Below, in pieces: positions 25,809 to 34,530 of a stretch of DNA of 64,000 nt (positions are counted from its first letter, which is position 1; each line of letters starts with the position of its first letter). Below the pieces are notes generated by a model. It was not told the origin of the DNA and ran no database searches. It saw only the letters and a program-made list of their open reading frames with translations. The stretch covers positions 479,238 to 543,237 of the forward strand of contig NZ_JACHCP010000003.1 of assembly GCF_014207185.1 (NCBI RefSeq), in the 5' to 3' direction. The translations under genes were made by a program, and so were the position numbers. The DNA comes from Rhodanobacter sp. A1T4 (GTDB taxonomy: Bacteria > Pseudomonadota > Gammaproteobacteria > Xanthomonadales > Rhodanobacteraceae).

Positions 25809-26678
25809 ATGTCTGTTTCTAATATTCGTCTTGCGGTTGCCACGTCAGTGATCGTTCCGGGCGTCCATCCGGACGATAACCACCTCATGGCCTCGCTCCG
25901 GCGCCTCAGCATCGAACCCACCGCCTGCATTTGGAACGATCCCCGTGTGGATTGGGCGGCATTCGACGCCGTGTTGATACGTTCGACCTGGGATTATTTC
26001 AAGCACTATCCAGCCTTTAGACAATGGTTGGACCAGCTACCCATTCCGACGATCAACAACAAAGACCTGCTGCGCTGGAATAGCGACAAGAGTTATCTGC
26101 TCGACCTGGCAGAGCAGGGGGTCGATATCATTCCAACGCTGATCACACCCGCGAAGAAATTGCAGCAGACGTTGGCCACGATGCCCGCGCGCGAGGTCGT
26201 AATTAAACCGACGATCAGCGGCACGGCCTGGCATACAGCGCGCGGTGTGGTTGGCGAAACAGAGTTCAATCGCGTCATCGCACAACTGCCGTTGGAATTC
26301 GACTATCTGGTTCAACCTTACGTGCCAGAAGTTGTCAGCGATGGCGAGTGGTCTCTGCTATTTTTCGATGGTGAGTACAGTCACGCGGTGATCAAGCAAC
26401 CGGCGATGGGCGATTACCGTGTGCAATCCGATTTCGGTGGCACTGCAAACCCCATCGAGCCTGATGCGTCGCTTATCGCCAGCGCAAAACGTGCTCTGGT
26501 TGCTGCGGCGGCGATTGGCCACGCCGACATTGCCTATGCACGGGTGGACGGCGTAATTTCCAGGGGGAGTTTTCTGCTGATGGAGTTGGAAATGATCGAG
26601 CCCTTTCTGCATCTCAAGGCCTGTCCTGAGGCAGCGGAACGCTTTGCCAGCAATCTATGGAAGCGACTGGCTGTCTGA
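25809..26678 (+). CDS. ATP-grasp domain protein (glutathione-synthetase-like ligase)
   Basis: The start at 25809 removes 32 residues of unlikely coding sequence and gives 289 aa. The pattern fits the RimK/glutathione synthetase-like ATP-grasp group found in DcsG-type enzymes: VLIRSTWDYFKHYPAFRQWL (residues ~56-75), LRWNSDKSYLLDLAEQGV, REVVIKPTISGTAWHT with the ATP-binding Lys, YLVQPYVPEVVSDGEWSLLF, YRVQSDFGG and LLMELEMIEPFLHL with Mg-binding acidic residues. It should form an amide or ester bond with ATP; substrates are unknown. It lies 189 nt downstream of the hydrolase on the same strand and may be co-regulated with it. Confidence 0.8.
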   Translation: MSVSNIRLAVATSVIVPGVHPDDNHLMASLRRLSIEPTACIWNDPRVDWAAFDAVLIRSTWDYFKHYPAFRQWLDQLPIPTINNKDLLRWNSDKSYLLDLAEQGVDIIPTLITPAKKLQQTLATMPAREVVIKPTISGTAWHTARGVVGETEFNRVIAQLPLEFDYLVQPYVPEVVSDGEWSLLFFDGEYSHAVIKQPAMGDYRVQSDFGGTANPIEPDASLIASAKRALVAAAAIGHADIAYARVDGVISRGSFLLMELEMIEPFLHLKACPEAAERFASNLWKRLAV

Positions 26679-26865
26679 CTCCCAGCCGGGCAGTGTGTTT
26701 GCTCCTGGTAGCCAACGTCACCTCGGCGAACCCACCATTGGCGCTTGAGACGTAACCGTCTATTTGGTGCACACCGATTGAGACTTGGCGTGGTTGCGAT
26801 GCCGGAACGAAGCGCGACCTTCTGGACTGCAGATGGGTTTAAAACGCCCACATTCTTTTGAATCC

Positions 26866-27786
26866 TCACACCTCACCGCGCAAAACCTTGGCAAGCCGCG
26901 GTATGGAAAATTCCAGAAAGAGACGTGTCGCCAAGGCGATACCGCGCCGCGCGGGCTGTATCGCGTATATCTGCGCAGCATCCGATAGCCAGCTGGCTTG
27001 GCTATCGAAGGCATCGATCAGCTGCCCTGTCGCCAGCGCATCTCTGCACAGGTAACGAGGCAAGCACGCCGCCCCCATGCCTGCGATAGCGGCGGCTTGC
27101 AATACGCTGATGTTTCCGCTGCTTAGACGCGGCGTGTAGTGGAGCGTGTGCACATTCCTCCCGCCTTGGGAAAATTGCAGACTCTTGACGCCATCGTGCG
27201 TCGCGTGGGCGAGCAGGCCCAGTTCAAGCAACTGATCGGGATGCTGCAGCCTATCCTGCGATGCCAGCAGCGTCGGGTTGACCACTACCATCATCGGGAC
27301 ATCACCGATCAATCGCGCCACCATGCTCGAGTCGTCAAGCGGCGCGCCTTGTGCGCGAAACGCAAGCTCGAATCCTTCGCCGATCAGATCAGTTTTCCGA
27401 TCGCTGGCATCGATCAACACATGCAATTGCGGATGCAGCCGGCAAAATTCAGCGACCACGGTCGTCAGTGCCGCCGCTGCGAACGGTGCCGGGCAGGTGA
27501 GACGCAAGGCGCCGCGCGGCTCTCCATTCCACTCAGCGGCGACATTGAATGCAGCACGCGCCTGCTCAGATACCGTCCGTGCATGGCCGTAGACCTGCTC
27601 GCCGGCCGGGGTCATCGAAACACGCCGTGTATTGCGCTGGAGCAGGCGCACGCTCATCCGTTGTTCCAATTCGGCGATACGCCGGCTCAGCTTGGATCGC
27701 TGCATGCCCAGGCTACGCGCCGCTGCCGCGAAACCTGCATGCTCGACTACTTCCGCAAACAAGACGAGGTCATCGAGTCTTTCCAT
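26866..27786 (-). CDS. LysR-family transcriptional regulator
   Basis: The 306 aa protein starts with a typical LysR winged HTH: LDDLVLFAEVVEHAGFAAAA, RSLGMQRSKLSRRIAELEQR, then LLQRNTRRVSMTPAGEQVY. A periplasmic-binding-protein-like effector domain follows (RGALRLTCPAPFAAAALTTV; FELAFRAQGAPLDDSSMVAR). It belongs to the AaeR/YafC-like cluster that usually controls a divergent small operon. The divergently transcribed isochorismatase-like and pirin genes begin 129 bp away, and a clear inverted-repeat operator lies between. LysR proteins of this type are often involved in responses to aromatic or quinone compounds; the inducer here is unknown. Confidence 0.92.
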   Translation of the reverse strand: MERLDDLVLFAEVVEHAGFAAAARSLGMQRSKLSRRIAELEQRMSVRLLQRNTRRVSMTPAGEQVYGHARTVSEQARAAFNVAAEWNGEPRGALRLTCPAPFAAAALTTVVAEFCRLHPQLHVLIDASDRKTDLIGEGFELAFRAQGAPLDDSSMVARLIGDVPMMVVVNPTLLASQDRLQHPDQLLELGLLAHATHDGVKSLQFSQGGRNVHTLHYTPRLSSGNISVLQAAAIAGMGAACLPRYLCRDALATGQLIDAFDSQASWLSDAAQIYAIQPARRGIALATRLFLEFSIPRLAKVLRGEV

Positions 27787-27792
27787 ACATTC

Positions 27793-27836
27793 TGTCCTGA
27801 GATGTATTTACCAAAATTGTCCTGATTTACAGGACA
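27793..27836. promoter_or_regulatory. LysR operator between divergent promoters
   Basis: A perfect inverted repeat TGTCCTG-N5-CAGGACA at 27818-27836 and an additional half-site TGTCCTGA at 27793, 25 bp away. It lies directly upstream of the lysR start. The tight recognition-site plus loose activation-site layout is typical for LysR control. Confidence 0.8.
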
Positions 27837-27914
27837 TAGCATGGCTGTTCTTGCCAGTTCACGCCATTAACGGCGACAGATAGTGTGCCGTCACCTAATC
27901 CGAGGAGACGCTCC

Positions 27915-28646
27915 ATGAACCGCCTGACATCCCGCCTGATCCTGTCGATTCCCCTGTTGGCCCTTGTTGGCATCGCCCTGAACCAGCCGGCTGTGGCGCT
28001 AGAGTCCAGCTCCACCACGCTGATGACATCCGCGCCCAGCCGCTACACACAGCGTCTGACACCCGACAACTCAGTCATCCTGCTGGTGGATCACCAACCG
28101 GGACTGATCTATGGCGTCAGGGATATCGATTCGATGCAACTGGTACGCAACGTCGTGGCCCTGGCCCGCGGCGCCAAGGCACTCGGCGTGCCGGTCGTGG
28201 TGACCATGGTCACCGGTGGCCCGTTCGGCGACACCATTCCCGAGTTGACCGATGCACTGCCCAATGACAAGCCAATCATCCGCAGCACGGTCAGCGCGTG
28301 GGACGACCCACGCGTGGTGGATGCCATCAGGCGCACGGGCCGCAAGAACCTCATCATTGCCGGCGTATCCACGGATGTCTGTGCCACATTCCCCGCCTTG
28401 GGCGCGCTGGCGGATGGTTATAACGTCTACGTCGACATGGATGCCTCAGGCACCTGGAGTCCTAGCCTGCAGAACATCACGCTGGCCCGCCTGACCCAGG
28501 CCGGCGTCATTCCGGTCAACACGTCGGCCGTGCTGGTCGACATGCTGAAGGACAACCATTCCGCGAAAGCGGGCGCCGTGTACGGCGCACTGGATCCATC
28601 CATGCCGGTTTCGCACTTCATGGGTCAGGCCATGCAAGGCAAGTGA
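27915..28646 (+). CDS. Exported isochorismatase-like (YcaC-type cysteine) hydrolase
   Basis: A strong GAGGAG precedes the ATG at 27915, giving 243 aa with a signal peptide (about residues 1-29, cleavage near AVA-LE). The isochorismatase fold is plain: SVILLVDHQPGLIYGV with catalytic Asp59, IIRSTVSAWDDPRVVDAI, then LIIAGVSTDVCATFPALGAL with nucleophile Cys156 and VYVDMDASGTWS, very close to YcaC. Such enzymes hydrolyse amides, carbamates or vinyl ethers, but the substrate of exported YcaC-like proteins is not known. It is followed 87 nt later by a pirin gene and is divergent from a lysR gene. Confidence 0.88.
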   Translation: MNRLTSRLILSIPLLALVGIALNQPAVALESSSTTLMTSAPSRYTQRLTPDNSVILLVDHQPGLIYGVRDIDSMQLVRNVVALARGAKALGVPVVVTMVTGGPFGDTIPELTDALPNDKPIIRSTVSAWDDPRVVDAIRRTGRKNLIIAGVSTDVCATFPALGALADGYNVYVDMDASGTWSPSLQNITLARLTQAGVIPVNTSAVLVDMLKDNHSAKAGAVYGALDPSMPVSHFMGQAMQGK

Positions 28647-28733
28647 GCGACCAGAGCGGAATCGCCGCCATAGCGGTTCCGTCTCTTGCCAAGTCCAAAA
28701 GCACGCCACTACACCAACACCACGAGAACCTAC

Positions 28734-29627
28734 ATGTCCGCGTCTCTCTTCACTTCATCGGGCCTGCGTTTTTCGCACGTGGTCAAGCGTGCGCCGCATC
28801 CCGTCGGTGCGCATTGCGATATCCGCCAGTTCCGCCATACCGACTTCAGTGGTGCGATGAGCCCCCTGGTATTGGCTGATCACTTCGTGATGACCGGTCC
28901 GACATTCGAACTGCATCCGCATGCTGGCATGTCGGCCGTCACCATCCTGTTCGAGAACACTCAGGGATGGATGAGCAGCCATGACAGCGTGCACAACGAT
29001 CACCATATCGGGCCCGGCGACCTGCACTGGACGTTGGCGGGCAAAGGCATCGTGCATACGCAGCAACCGGAGGGCGAACACGCCCGACTGGATGGCCTGC
29101 AGTTATTCGTCAACCTGCCACAACGTCTGAAACGCATTGAACCAGCCACGATGCTGTTGCGCGCCAGCGATGTACCCACGGTCGAGTGCCGCAACTTACG
29201 TTTACGCGTACTGGCAGGGACTCTCGATGGATTGACCTCTCCTTTGCATACGCCAGAGCCCATTCTGATCGTGGACGGATCGCTCGATGCCGATGCTCAC
29301 ACTGCAGTGCCGTTGCCATCCGGCTGGAATCTATGGCTCTACGTCCGTAGTGGGGGTATGACGGTACGTGAACGTAACGAACCTGAGAGTGCACTCAAAA
29401 CCAGCCTTTCATCGGGCGATGCCATAACGGTCTCGGCCAGCGAAGATGGCGTCGTCGAGTTGCATGCTTTATCCACTGCAACAAAGTTTGTGGCGATTGC
29501 CGGTCCGGCCATCAACGAACCCATCGTGCAACGGGGTCCTTTCGTGATGAACAGTCAGGAAGAGGCCACGCAAGCCGTGGCAGATTTCCAGGCTGGGAAG
29601 TTCGGTTCCGTGATGTCTTTTAGATGA
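28734..29627 (+). CDS. Pirin family protein
   Basis: The 297 aa protein from the Met at 28734 contains the bicupin pirin pattern: FRHTDFSGAMSPLVLADHF, the metal-binding FELHPHAGMSAVTILFE (His61, His63), and GPGDLHWTLAGKGIVHTQQP (His108). The fourth ligand, Glu in most pirins (GIVHSE), is Gln110 here, which could alter metal binding or quercetinase-like activity. Bacterial pirins act as quercetin dioxygenases or redox-linked regulators. The gene probably shares an operon with the preceding isochorismatase-like gene under the divergent LysR. Confidence 0.9.
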   Translation: MSASLFTSSGLRFSHVVKRAPHPVGAHCDIRQFRHTDFSGAMSPLVLADHFVMTGPTFELHPHAGMSAVTILFENTQGWMSSHDSVHNDHHIGPGDLHWTLAGKGIVHTQQPEGEHARLDGLQLFVNLPQRLKRIEPATMLLRASDVPTVECRNLRLRVLAGTLDGLTSPLHTPEPILIVDGSLDADAHTAVPLPSGWNLWLYVRSGGMTVRERNEPESALKTSLSSGDAITVSASEDGVVELHALSTATKFVAIAGPAINEPIVQRGPFVMNSQEEATQAVADFQAGKFGSVMSFR

Positions 29628-29767
29628 GTCTGCTGGTCTTCTACAATCGAACCTGCCGTCACAGTCATCTGGCCCTAGGCCTTTGAGCAGATCCAGTGTG
29701 AGGAGGGCAAGTGTCTTGAATTTCCGAAGCAGTCCAGTTATGCGTTAGGCGCGGGGTAGGGGGGGCA

Positions 29768-31015
29768 ATGCCGAAAAATATTGTCATTTGCTGTGACGGT
29801 ACCGGCAATCAGATCGACAGCACTATTTCGAATGTGCTCAAGCTTTACCGAATTCTCGAAAAGGGCGATCGCCAACGCGTTTACTACAATCCTGGCATCG
29901 GGACTATTGGTCAGAAGAATGCCTGGCAACGCTTCAAACAAGAGGCGCGTGGTGTATTTGGCCTGGTGACTGGCTATGGGCTCGATGACGATGTGCTGGG
30001 TGCTTATCGCTTCTTGAGCCAGACCTACGAGGAGGGCGACAAGGTCTGGCTATTCGGGTTCAGCCGAGGTGCCTACACGGTGCGCGTTCTCGCTGCCTTT
30101 ATCCATGTCATCGGCGTGCTCCGTCCCGATCAACTCAATTTGGCCGGATACGCGCTTACAGCCTTCAAGAGATCAAGCGCCGACAGCCAGCGCGTGAATC
30201 GAAGAAAGCCTGGGGATGGCAAGACTGACACGGGCGATGAAAACCACAGCACGGAACTTGAGGCGGCCTGGCATTTCAGCCGGGTCGTCGGCGTCAAGAC
30301 GATTCGTATCGAGTTTGTAGGCGTGTGGGATACGGTTGCATCGGTCATTATTCCCAGCGAGGATACGTTTCTGCCTGACCTGCAAACGCTGCGTTTCACT
30401 CGGACCAATTCAAGCGTCAAGACCTTTCGACAAGCGATGGCGATCGACGAGCGTAGGAGAATGTTCCGGCTGAACGCATGGAAGGAAGGGCAGCCATATC
30501 GACCGGCTCCCTTTAACCCGGCTTCTGAAATCCCCCAAGATGTCCTTCAGGTTTGGTTCGCAGGTGTCCATGCCGATATCGGTGGCGGTTATCTCGAGTC
30601 CGAAAGCGGCCTTTCAAAATATCCGCTCCTCTGGATGATCGAGGAAGCCCATGCCAAAGGTCTCCTTGTCAATCGTGCGATGGTGAATCATCTCGTTCTT
30701 GGGCGTCCAAGAAAGGGAAGCAATCATGTATATGTTGCTCCAGATGCGACGGCAAAACTTCACGTGTCGATGACTACGGGATGGAAGCTTCTTGAATGGT
30801 TGCCCAAGAGGGCCAAATGGCGGGAATGGAAGTCGCGCCGTTCGTTACTCGGTTGGTACCTGCCGCGTGCCGAGCCGCGTGTCATTCCGGATGGGGCATT
30901 CATCCATCAAACGGTGTTCGAGCGGATCGAGCGGCTAACGGCCTATCGACCAGTCAACCTGCCAACTGACTACCGAGTGGCACAGTGGCCAGAGGTGGTC
31001 AGATCGGAGGAATAA
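29768..31015 (+). CDS. DUF2235 alpha/beta hydrolase (T6SS Tle1-like lipase family)
   Basis: The 415 aa protein has the DUF2235 signature: IVICCDGTGNQIDST near the N-terminus, VWLFGFSRGAYTVRVLAAF with Ser99 as likely nucleophile (GxSxG), IEFVGVWDTVASV near 180-192, and VWFAGVHADIGGGYLES near 260-276 supplying Asp and His. Related proteins include type VI secretion phospholipase effectors (Tle1), but many DUF2235 proteins are standalone. No VgrG, PAAR, chaperone or immunity-like gene is visible nearby. A GGGGTAGGGGGGGCA precedes the start, an unusually G-rich Shine-Dalgarno. No signal peptide. Confidence 0.88.
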   Translation: MPKNIVICCDGTGNQIDSTISNVLKLYRILEKGDRQRVYYNPGIGTIGQKNAWQRFKQEARGVFGLVTGYGLDDDVLGAYRFLSQTYEEGDKVWLFGFSRGAYTVRVLAAFIHVIGVLRPDQLNLAGYALTAFKRSSADSQRVNRRKPGDGKTDTGDENHSTELEAAWHFSRVVGVKTIRIEFVGVWDTVASVIIPSEDTFLPDLQTLRFTRTNSSVKTFRQAMAIDERRRMFRLNAWKEGQPYRPAPFNPASEIPQDVLQVWFAGVHADIGGGYLESESGLSKYPLLWMIEEAHAKGLLVNRAMVNHLVLGRPRKGSNHVYVAPDATAKLHVSMTTGWKLLEWLPKRAKWREWKSRRSLLGWYLPRAEPRVIPDGAFIHQTVFERIERLTAYRPVNLPTDYRVAQWPEVVRSEE

Positions 31016-31170
31016 GAGCCGCGAAGGACTTGCCGCATTCGATGGTGCGCATGCGTTCGTCATGAGTCCCCGTCGACGTTGGTCTGGGCAGACTCACGGT
31101 AACCGACGGCTGGCTTTGATCCATTTTGCGAAAGGTTCGGCAGTATGGATGCCAGCGTGAATATGCTGCG

Positions 31171-31866
31171 TTATTGCAGAAGTGTCTCGGCAGGGTGCGT
31201 CTTTGCTTTTGCACCAGCAAGCGCGATTTGTTGTGCAACTGACGGTGCCAAAGCGGAGCCAGAATCCAGCAGTCGCTGCAGATGTCTCCAGCTTGTTGAA
31301 GCTTCCGCATAGTCTCTTTGCTGGAACTCACTTATCCCGACTAGCCATAGCGCGCGCTGATTATCTGGTTCCAACGCGATGGCTTGTTCGAGCAGCTGAC
31401 GTGCGTGCGCGCCGATAGCGTAGTTGGCATGCTGTTCCATGTCTGCCTCGACCCAACCGATCATCGCCACGGTATTGTTGGCATCAATCTTCAGCACCTG
31501 CTCGTAAGCGCCACGGGCTTCATTCGCGCGTTTCTGCGCATCATAGGCATGCGCCATTTGCATCCACTTCTGGATATTTTGTTGTGTCTGCTGGACACGC
31601 GAATTCAATACGTCGGCTGCCGGCAGGGCATTGGAACGGACATGCGTGCCGCGAACGACCTGGTCATCAAGTGCGGCAGGTGTTCCCAGCAAGGTATATA
31701 GATAGATCGCAATTCCCGGCAACAAGACCGTGACAGCCGACGCGATGACAAACAAACCCAGGGACTGTTTTGTGTGGAGACCTTCTCGTATCAGTGGTCG
31801 GACTATCAAGAACAGTGCAAAGGTGATCATTGCCGCCGTTGCAAGATAGAAAGCAACATTCACCAC
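31171..31866 (-). CDS. Membrane TPR protein, CcmI/CycH-like C-terminal domain
   Basis: The 231 aa protein has two N-terminal transmembrane segments (about residues 4-25 and 36-60) and a periplasmic TPR region: QKWMQMAHAYDAQKRANEAR, GAYEQVLKIDANNTVAMIGW, then ARQLLEQAIALEPDNQRALW. This layout resembles the C-terminal part of CcmI/CycH, which presents apocytochrome c to the haem lyase. Genes for c-type cytochromes lie 3.7 kb away, but no other Ccm genes are here, so a cytochrome maturation role is only a suggestion. Generic TPR scaffold function is the alternative. Confidence 0.65.
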   Translation of the reverse strand: MVNVAFYLATAAMITFALFLIVRPLIREGLHTKQSLGLFVIASAVTVLLPGIAIYLYTLLGTPAALDDQVVRGTHVRSNALPAADVLNSRVQQTQQNIQKWMQMAHAYDAQKRANEARGAYEQVLKIDANNTVAMIGWVEADMEQHANYAIGAHARQLLEQAIALEPDNQRALWLVGISEFQQRDYAEASTSWRHLQRLLDSGSALAPSVAQQIALAGAKAKTHPAETLLQ

Positions 31867-31937
31867 TCATCCCCTTCAATGGTTCGGTGGTCGTTGTTCA
31901 TCGACTCCAAGCATCGACACATGACCAGTTGTCCAAC

Positions 31938-33239
31938 TCATGGGGTGGCTTGCCCTGCGCCGTGCAGTGCCGATACCGCCGATGCTGCGTTCACTTGAAG
32001 CGTCCCGTTGGAGACCTTGCTGCTTTGTAATAAAAGATCATGGACCGTACGCGCATCTAGTTTTGGCGAGAGCGACAGCAACAAAGCGGCGATACCGCTC
32101 ACATGCGCGGCAGCCATGGATGATCCGGAAGTGAAGTCATACCCACCACCAGGCTGGGTAGTCAAAATGTCTTTTCCGGGAGCGCTCAAAACGCCGGGGG
32201 GTGCTGTAGACGTACCACTTTCACGAACGACGATGACTCCTGGTGCGTTGTCGGGGAATCCGTTGACGGTTCCATCGGGCGGCATTGCCGTCACTACGAT
32301 GCGGTGTTGGGTCAGCAACTGGACAAGCAGCTTGTTAAGCAGCGGATCCGCAGGGCCACCCAAACTCATATTGATAATGCGGACATCCGTATCAATGATC
32401 GCCGCCAAAGCCTTGGCGAGTGTGAAGGAGTTGCAGCGCGCGCCGGCATTCGGAATGGGCGGATACCAGCACGCCTTGTAAATGCTGAGCACGGCCTTGG
32501 GCGCCATGCCAACAATACCTTGGTGATTGTCTCCATCGGCGCTGATAACGCCCGCGACTTCCGTGCCATGGTGATCCTGGTTGAACGCCGACGCATCGTC
32601 ATCGACCATGTTGTGTATATCGTGAACCCGTCCCTGAAGATCCAGGTGCGTCAAGTCAACGCCAGTATCGACGATCGCGATATGAACCCCATTGCCTTGA
32701 CTGAGGTTATGCGCGAGGGCCGCATCGGTTTCCACGAAACCGCGTTGGAGATTGACGTAGGGATCGTTGTAGTGATGCGTGTCCGGCGACTTCTCGGCGT
32801 AAACGGAATAATCCTGAAGCGGTTGCGCGAGTTGCACGCGCTCGTCCTTGATAAGAGCCTTGAGTAATACATCCCTGGCCATGCCTGGTGGCGGCTCCAC
32901 TACGACGCAGTACACGTTGAGCGCTTTGATGGGCCAACCGGTGACCTCATGCAATCCGTAACTCTGCTTCAGGGCAGCGACATTGGATGCCGCGCGTTGA
33001 CCGGCGCCGTACCTTGGCGGCCCATAGGCCAGAAGGTTGGAGCCAGCGTGTGTGGTGAGTGGTTCAAGCGGGTTGGCTACCGCCAGTACGATATCCCGCT
33101 GGCTATCCATGGCAGCCACGCTGGCAGCCGATGTCTGGCCGGGTTTTGCGAGCTTGTCCGCAGGCGCAGCAGAACGTGTTTGCGCGCAGCCGTTCAAAAC
33201 CATCCCCATAACGACGAGCATGAGTGCAGCGTATTTCAT
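31938..33239 (-). CDS. Subtilisin-like (S8) serine protease lipoprotein
   Basis: The start at 33239 overlaps the anti-sigma stop as ATGA, giving 433 aa. The N-terminus is a lipoprotein signal (VVMGMVLNGC, Cys18). Residues ~108-142 (NVYCVVVEPPPG...VQLAQPL) look like an inhibitor-I9/prodomain fold. The catalytic triad is complete: Asp191 (IAIVDTGVD), His224 (DHHGTEVAG) and Ser374 (TSGSSMAAAHVSG), with the oxyanion Asn290 in IINMSLGG. It should act at the membrane or outer face of the periplasm. Tight coupling with an ECF sigma and its anti-sigma suggests it takes part in that signalling circuit or is its autoregulated output. Confidence 0.92.
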   Translation of the reverse strand: MKYAALMLVVMGMVLNGCAQTRSAAPADKLAKPGQTSAASVAAMDSQRDIVLAVANPLEPLTTHAGSNLLAYGPPRYGAGQRAASNVAALKQSYGLHEVTGWPIKALNVYCVVVEPPPGMARDVLLKALIKDERVQLAQPLQDYSVYAEKSPDTHHYNDPYVNLQRGFVETDAALAHNLSQGNGVHIAIVDTGVDLTHLDLQGRVHDIHNMVDDDASAFNQDHHGTEVAGVISADGDNHQGIVGMAPKAVLSIYKACWYPPIPNAGARCNSFTLAKALAAIIDTDVRIINMSLGGPADPLLNKLLVQLLTQHRIVVTAMPPDGTVNGFPDNAPGVIVVRESGTSTAPPGVLSAPGKDILTTQPGGGYDFTSGSSMAAAHVSGIAALLLSLSPKLDARTVHDLLLQSSKVSNGTLQVNAASAVSALHGAGQATP

Positions 33240-33871
33240 GGCTTGACGGTGACGGGCTCTGCCAAGCGGATGCCTTTCGTGGCGCGTAGTCGCTGCAATG
33301 TATGCTGCGCCGCTGAAGCAGGGCTTGTCGGTGCAACAGTGTATGCACCAACGTCGTTCGGGCCGCCGACCACCTGTAATTGGAGCGCACGAAGCAACGC
33401 ATCCCAATCGGCTAGCGTCATGGTTGCATCAGGCACAACACGGAGTGCGTCTGGTGGTGTGGATACGGCCTCCTGGCTGAGCGTGCGGTAAAGCGGGGTG
33501 CCGCTAGTCGACCAGGATTTCAAACTCAGCGCACCGATACCCAAGGCCTGGATCAGCACCACGGCGACCAGTGCCCGGCTCAACCAATTTGCCGATCGGG
33601 AACGAAGGGGGATCTCCTCAAGATCAGGTGCATCGATGCGACCCATCAAGCGCTTCAATCCGGCGCTCGCATCGACGGAAATATCCGACGGCAACGACAT
33701 GGCGCGCTGCAAATAACCTTGCTGAACGTATTCCGCTCGGCATGCATCGCAGTGCGCCATATGCTCGTTCAACCATTCGCTTTGCTCGTGGGTGGCACCA
33801 TGCTGCAGTACCGACGGCATCGCCTCCCATGCACGGAGACAGTCCTGGCCAGAATTCATCGGGAACGTCAT
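33236..33871 (-). CDS. Anti-sigma factor with zinc-finger N-terminus and I9-like periplasmic domain
   Basis: The start at 33871 overlaps the sigma gene stop as ATGA, giving 211 aa. The cytoplasmic domain has the ZAS-type motif His37-x3-Cys41-x2-Cys44 (NEHMAHCDACRAEY). One membrane segment spans ~96-117 (SRALVAVVLIQALGIGALSL). The periplasmic tail (residues ~150-211) contains ADWDALLRALQLQVVGGPND, then VGAYTVAPTSPASAAQ and LRATKGIRLAEPV. The last part resembles the I9-like segment of the protease encoded next door. It should hold the ECF sigma inactive at the membrane until a periplasmic signal arrives. Confidence 0.85.
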   Translation of the reverse strand: MTFPMNSGQDCLRAWEAMPSVLQHGATHEQSEWLNEHMAHCDACRAEYVQQGYLQRAMSLPSDISVDASAGLKRLMGRIDAPDLEEIPLRSRSANWLSRALVAVVLIQALGIGALSLKSWSTSGTPLYRTLSQEAVSTPPDALRVVPDATMTLADWDALLRALQLQVVGGPNDVGAYTVAPTSPASAAQHTLQRLRATKGIRLAEPVTVKP

Positions 33872-34470
33872 CGCACGCCCTCCTTGTATATGGGTGGACT
33901 GCCAGCCAAGGCTGGAAGAACATTGCGCAGCTTGACCCGTGCATGGAACAGACGTGCTTTCACCGTACCCACGGGGCACTGCATGATGACGGCAACATCG
34001 TCCAGGCTATGACCCACGCCGTAGACCAGCTCGATCACGACACGTTGGTCGGCCGATAGACGGTCCAGTCCCTTGCCTAGCCAATCCCGCAATTCGCGAT
34101 CTTCCTCTGGATCTGTTGAGGGAGTGTGCTCTTCAGGCAGCGTGTCGTCCGCGACAGGTTCGTCGCCGCGCTGCCGCAAGGCCTTCAGACCACAGCGATA
34201 GGCAATGCCCATGATCCACGTCGAAACACGTGAGTCGCCACGGAATTCACCGGCTTTCTGCCAGGCGATCCAAAAGCAATCGTTGATGACTTCATCGATG
34301 ACATCGGCACGCCTTGTCAGCCGGGACAGGAAGCGGCACAACCTGCCGTGGTAACTGTGATATAGCGTCGCCAGCGCAACACGATCACCCGTCGCCATGC
34401 GTTGGAGCAGCGATCGGTCTATTGCGTCAGTGTTAATGTCGGCGTCGTTCATGGCTTCGGGAGAGCTCAT
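33868..34470 (-). CDS. ECF-family RNA polymerase sigma factor
   Basis: The 200 aa protein has sigma region 2 (ALATLYHSYHGRLCRFLSRL, then DVIDEVINDCFWIAWQKAGE and VSTWIMGIAYRCGLKALR) and region 4 (RLSADQRVVIELVYGVGHSL, then DDVAVIMQCPVGTVKARLFH with the helix-turn-helix). It is the first gene of a coupled trio with an anti-sigma and a subtilase. It should redirect RNA polymerase to an envelope- or stress-related regulon, very likely including its own promoter in the 34471-34530 region, although I could not assign -35/-10 elements with confidence. Confidence 0.93.
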   Translation of the reverse strand: MSSPEAMNDADINTDAIDRSLLQRMATGDRVALATLYHSYHGRLCRFLSRLTRRADVIDEVINDCFWIAWQKAGEFRGDSRVSTWIMGIAYRCGLKALRQRGDEPVADDTLPEEHTPSTDPEEDRELRDWLGKGLDRLSADQRVVIELVYGVGHSLDDVAVIMQCPVGTVKARLFHARVKLRNVLPALAGSPPIYKEGVR

Positions 34471-34530
34471 CCGATTGCGGTAGATTCTGCTACGTAGGTG
34501 CAGTTTCGACGCAAAAAGGTTGCTTTTGAA

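Noticed and set aside
31171..31866. The TPR membrane protein as a true CcmI of a complete cytochrome c maturation system
   Set aside because: No ccmA-H genes are nearby and similarity is limited to topology plus TPR pattern, so it is kept as CcmI-like only.
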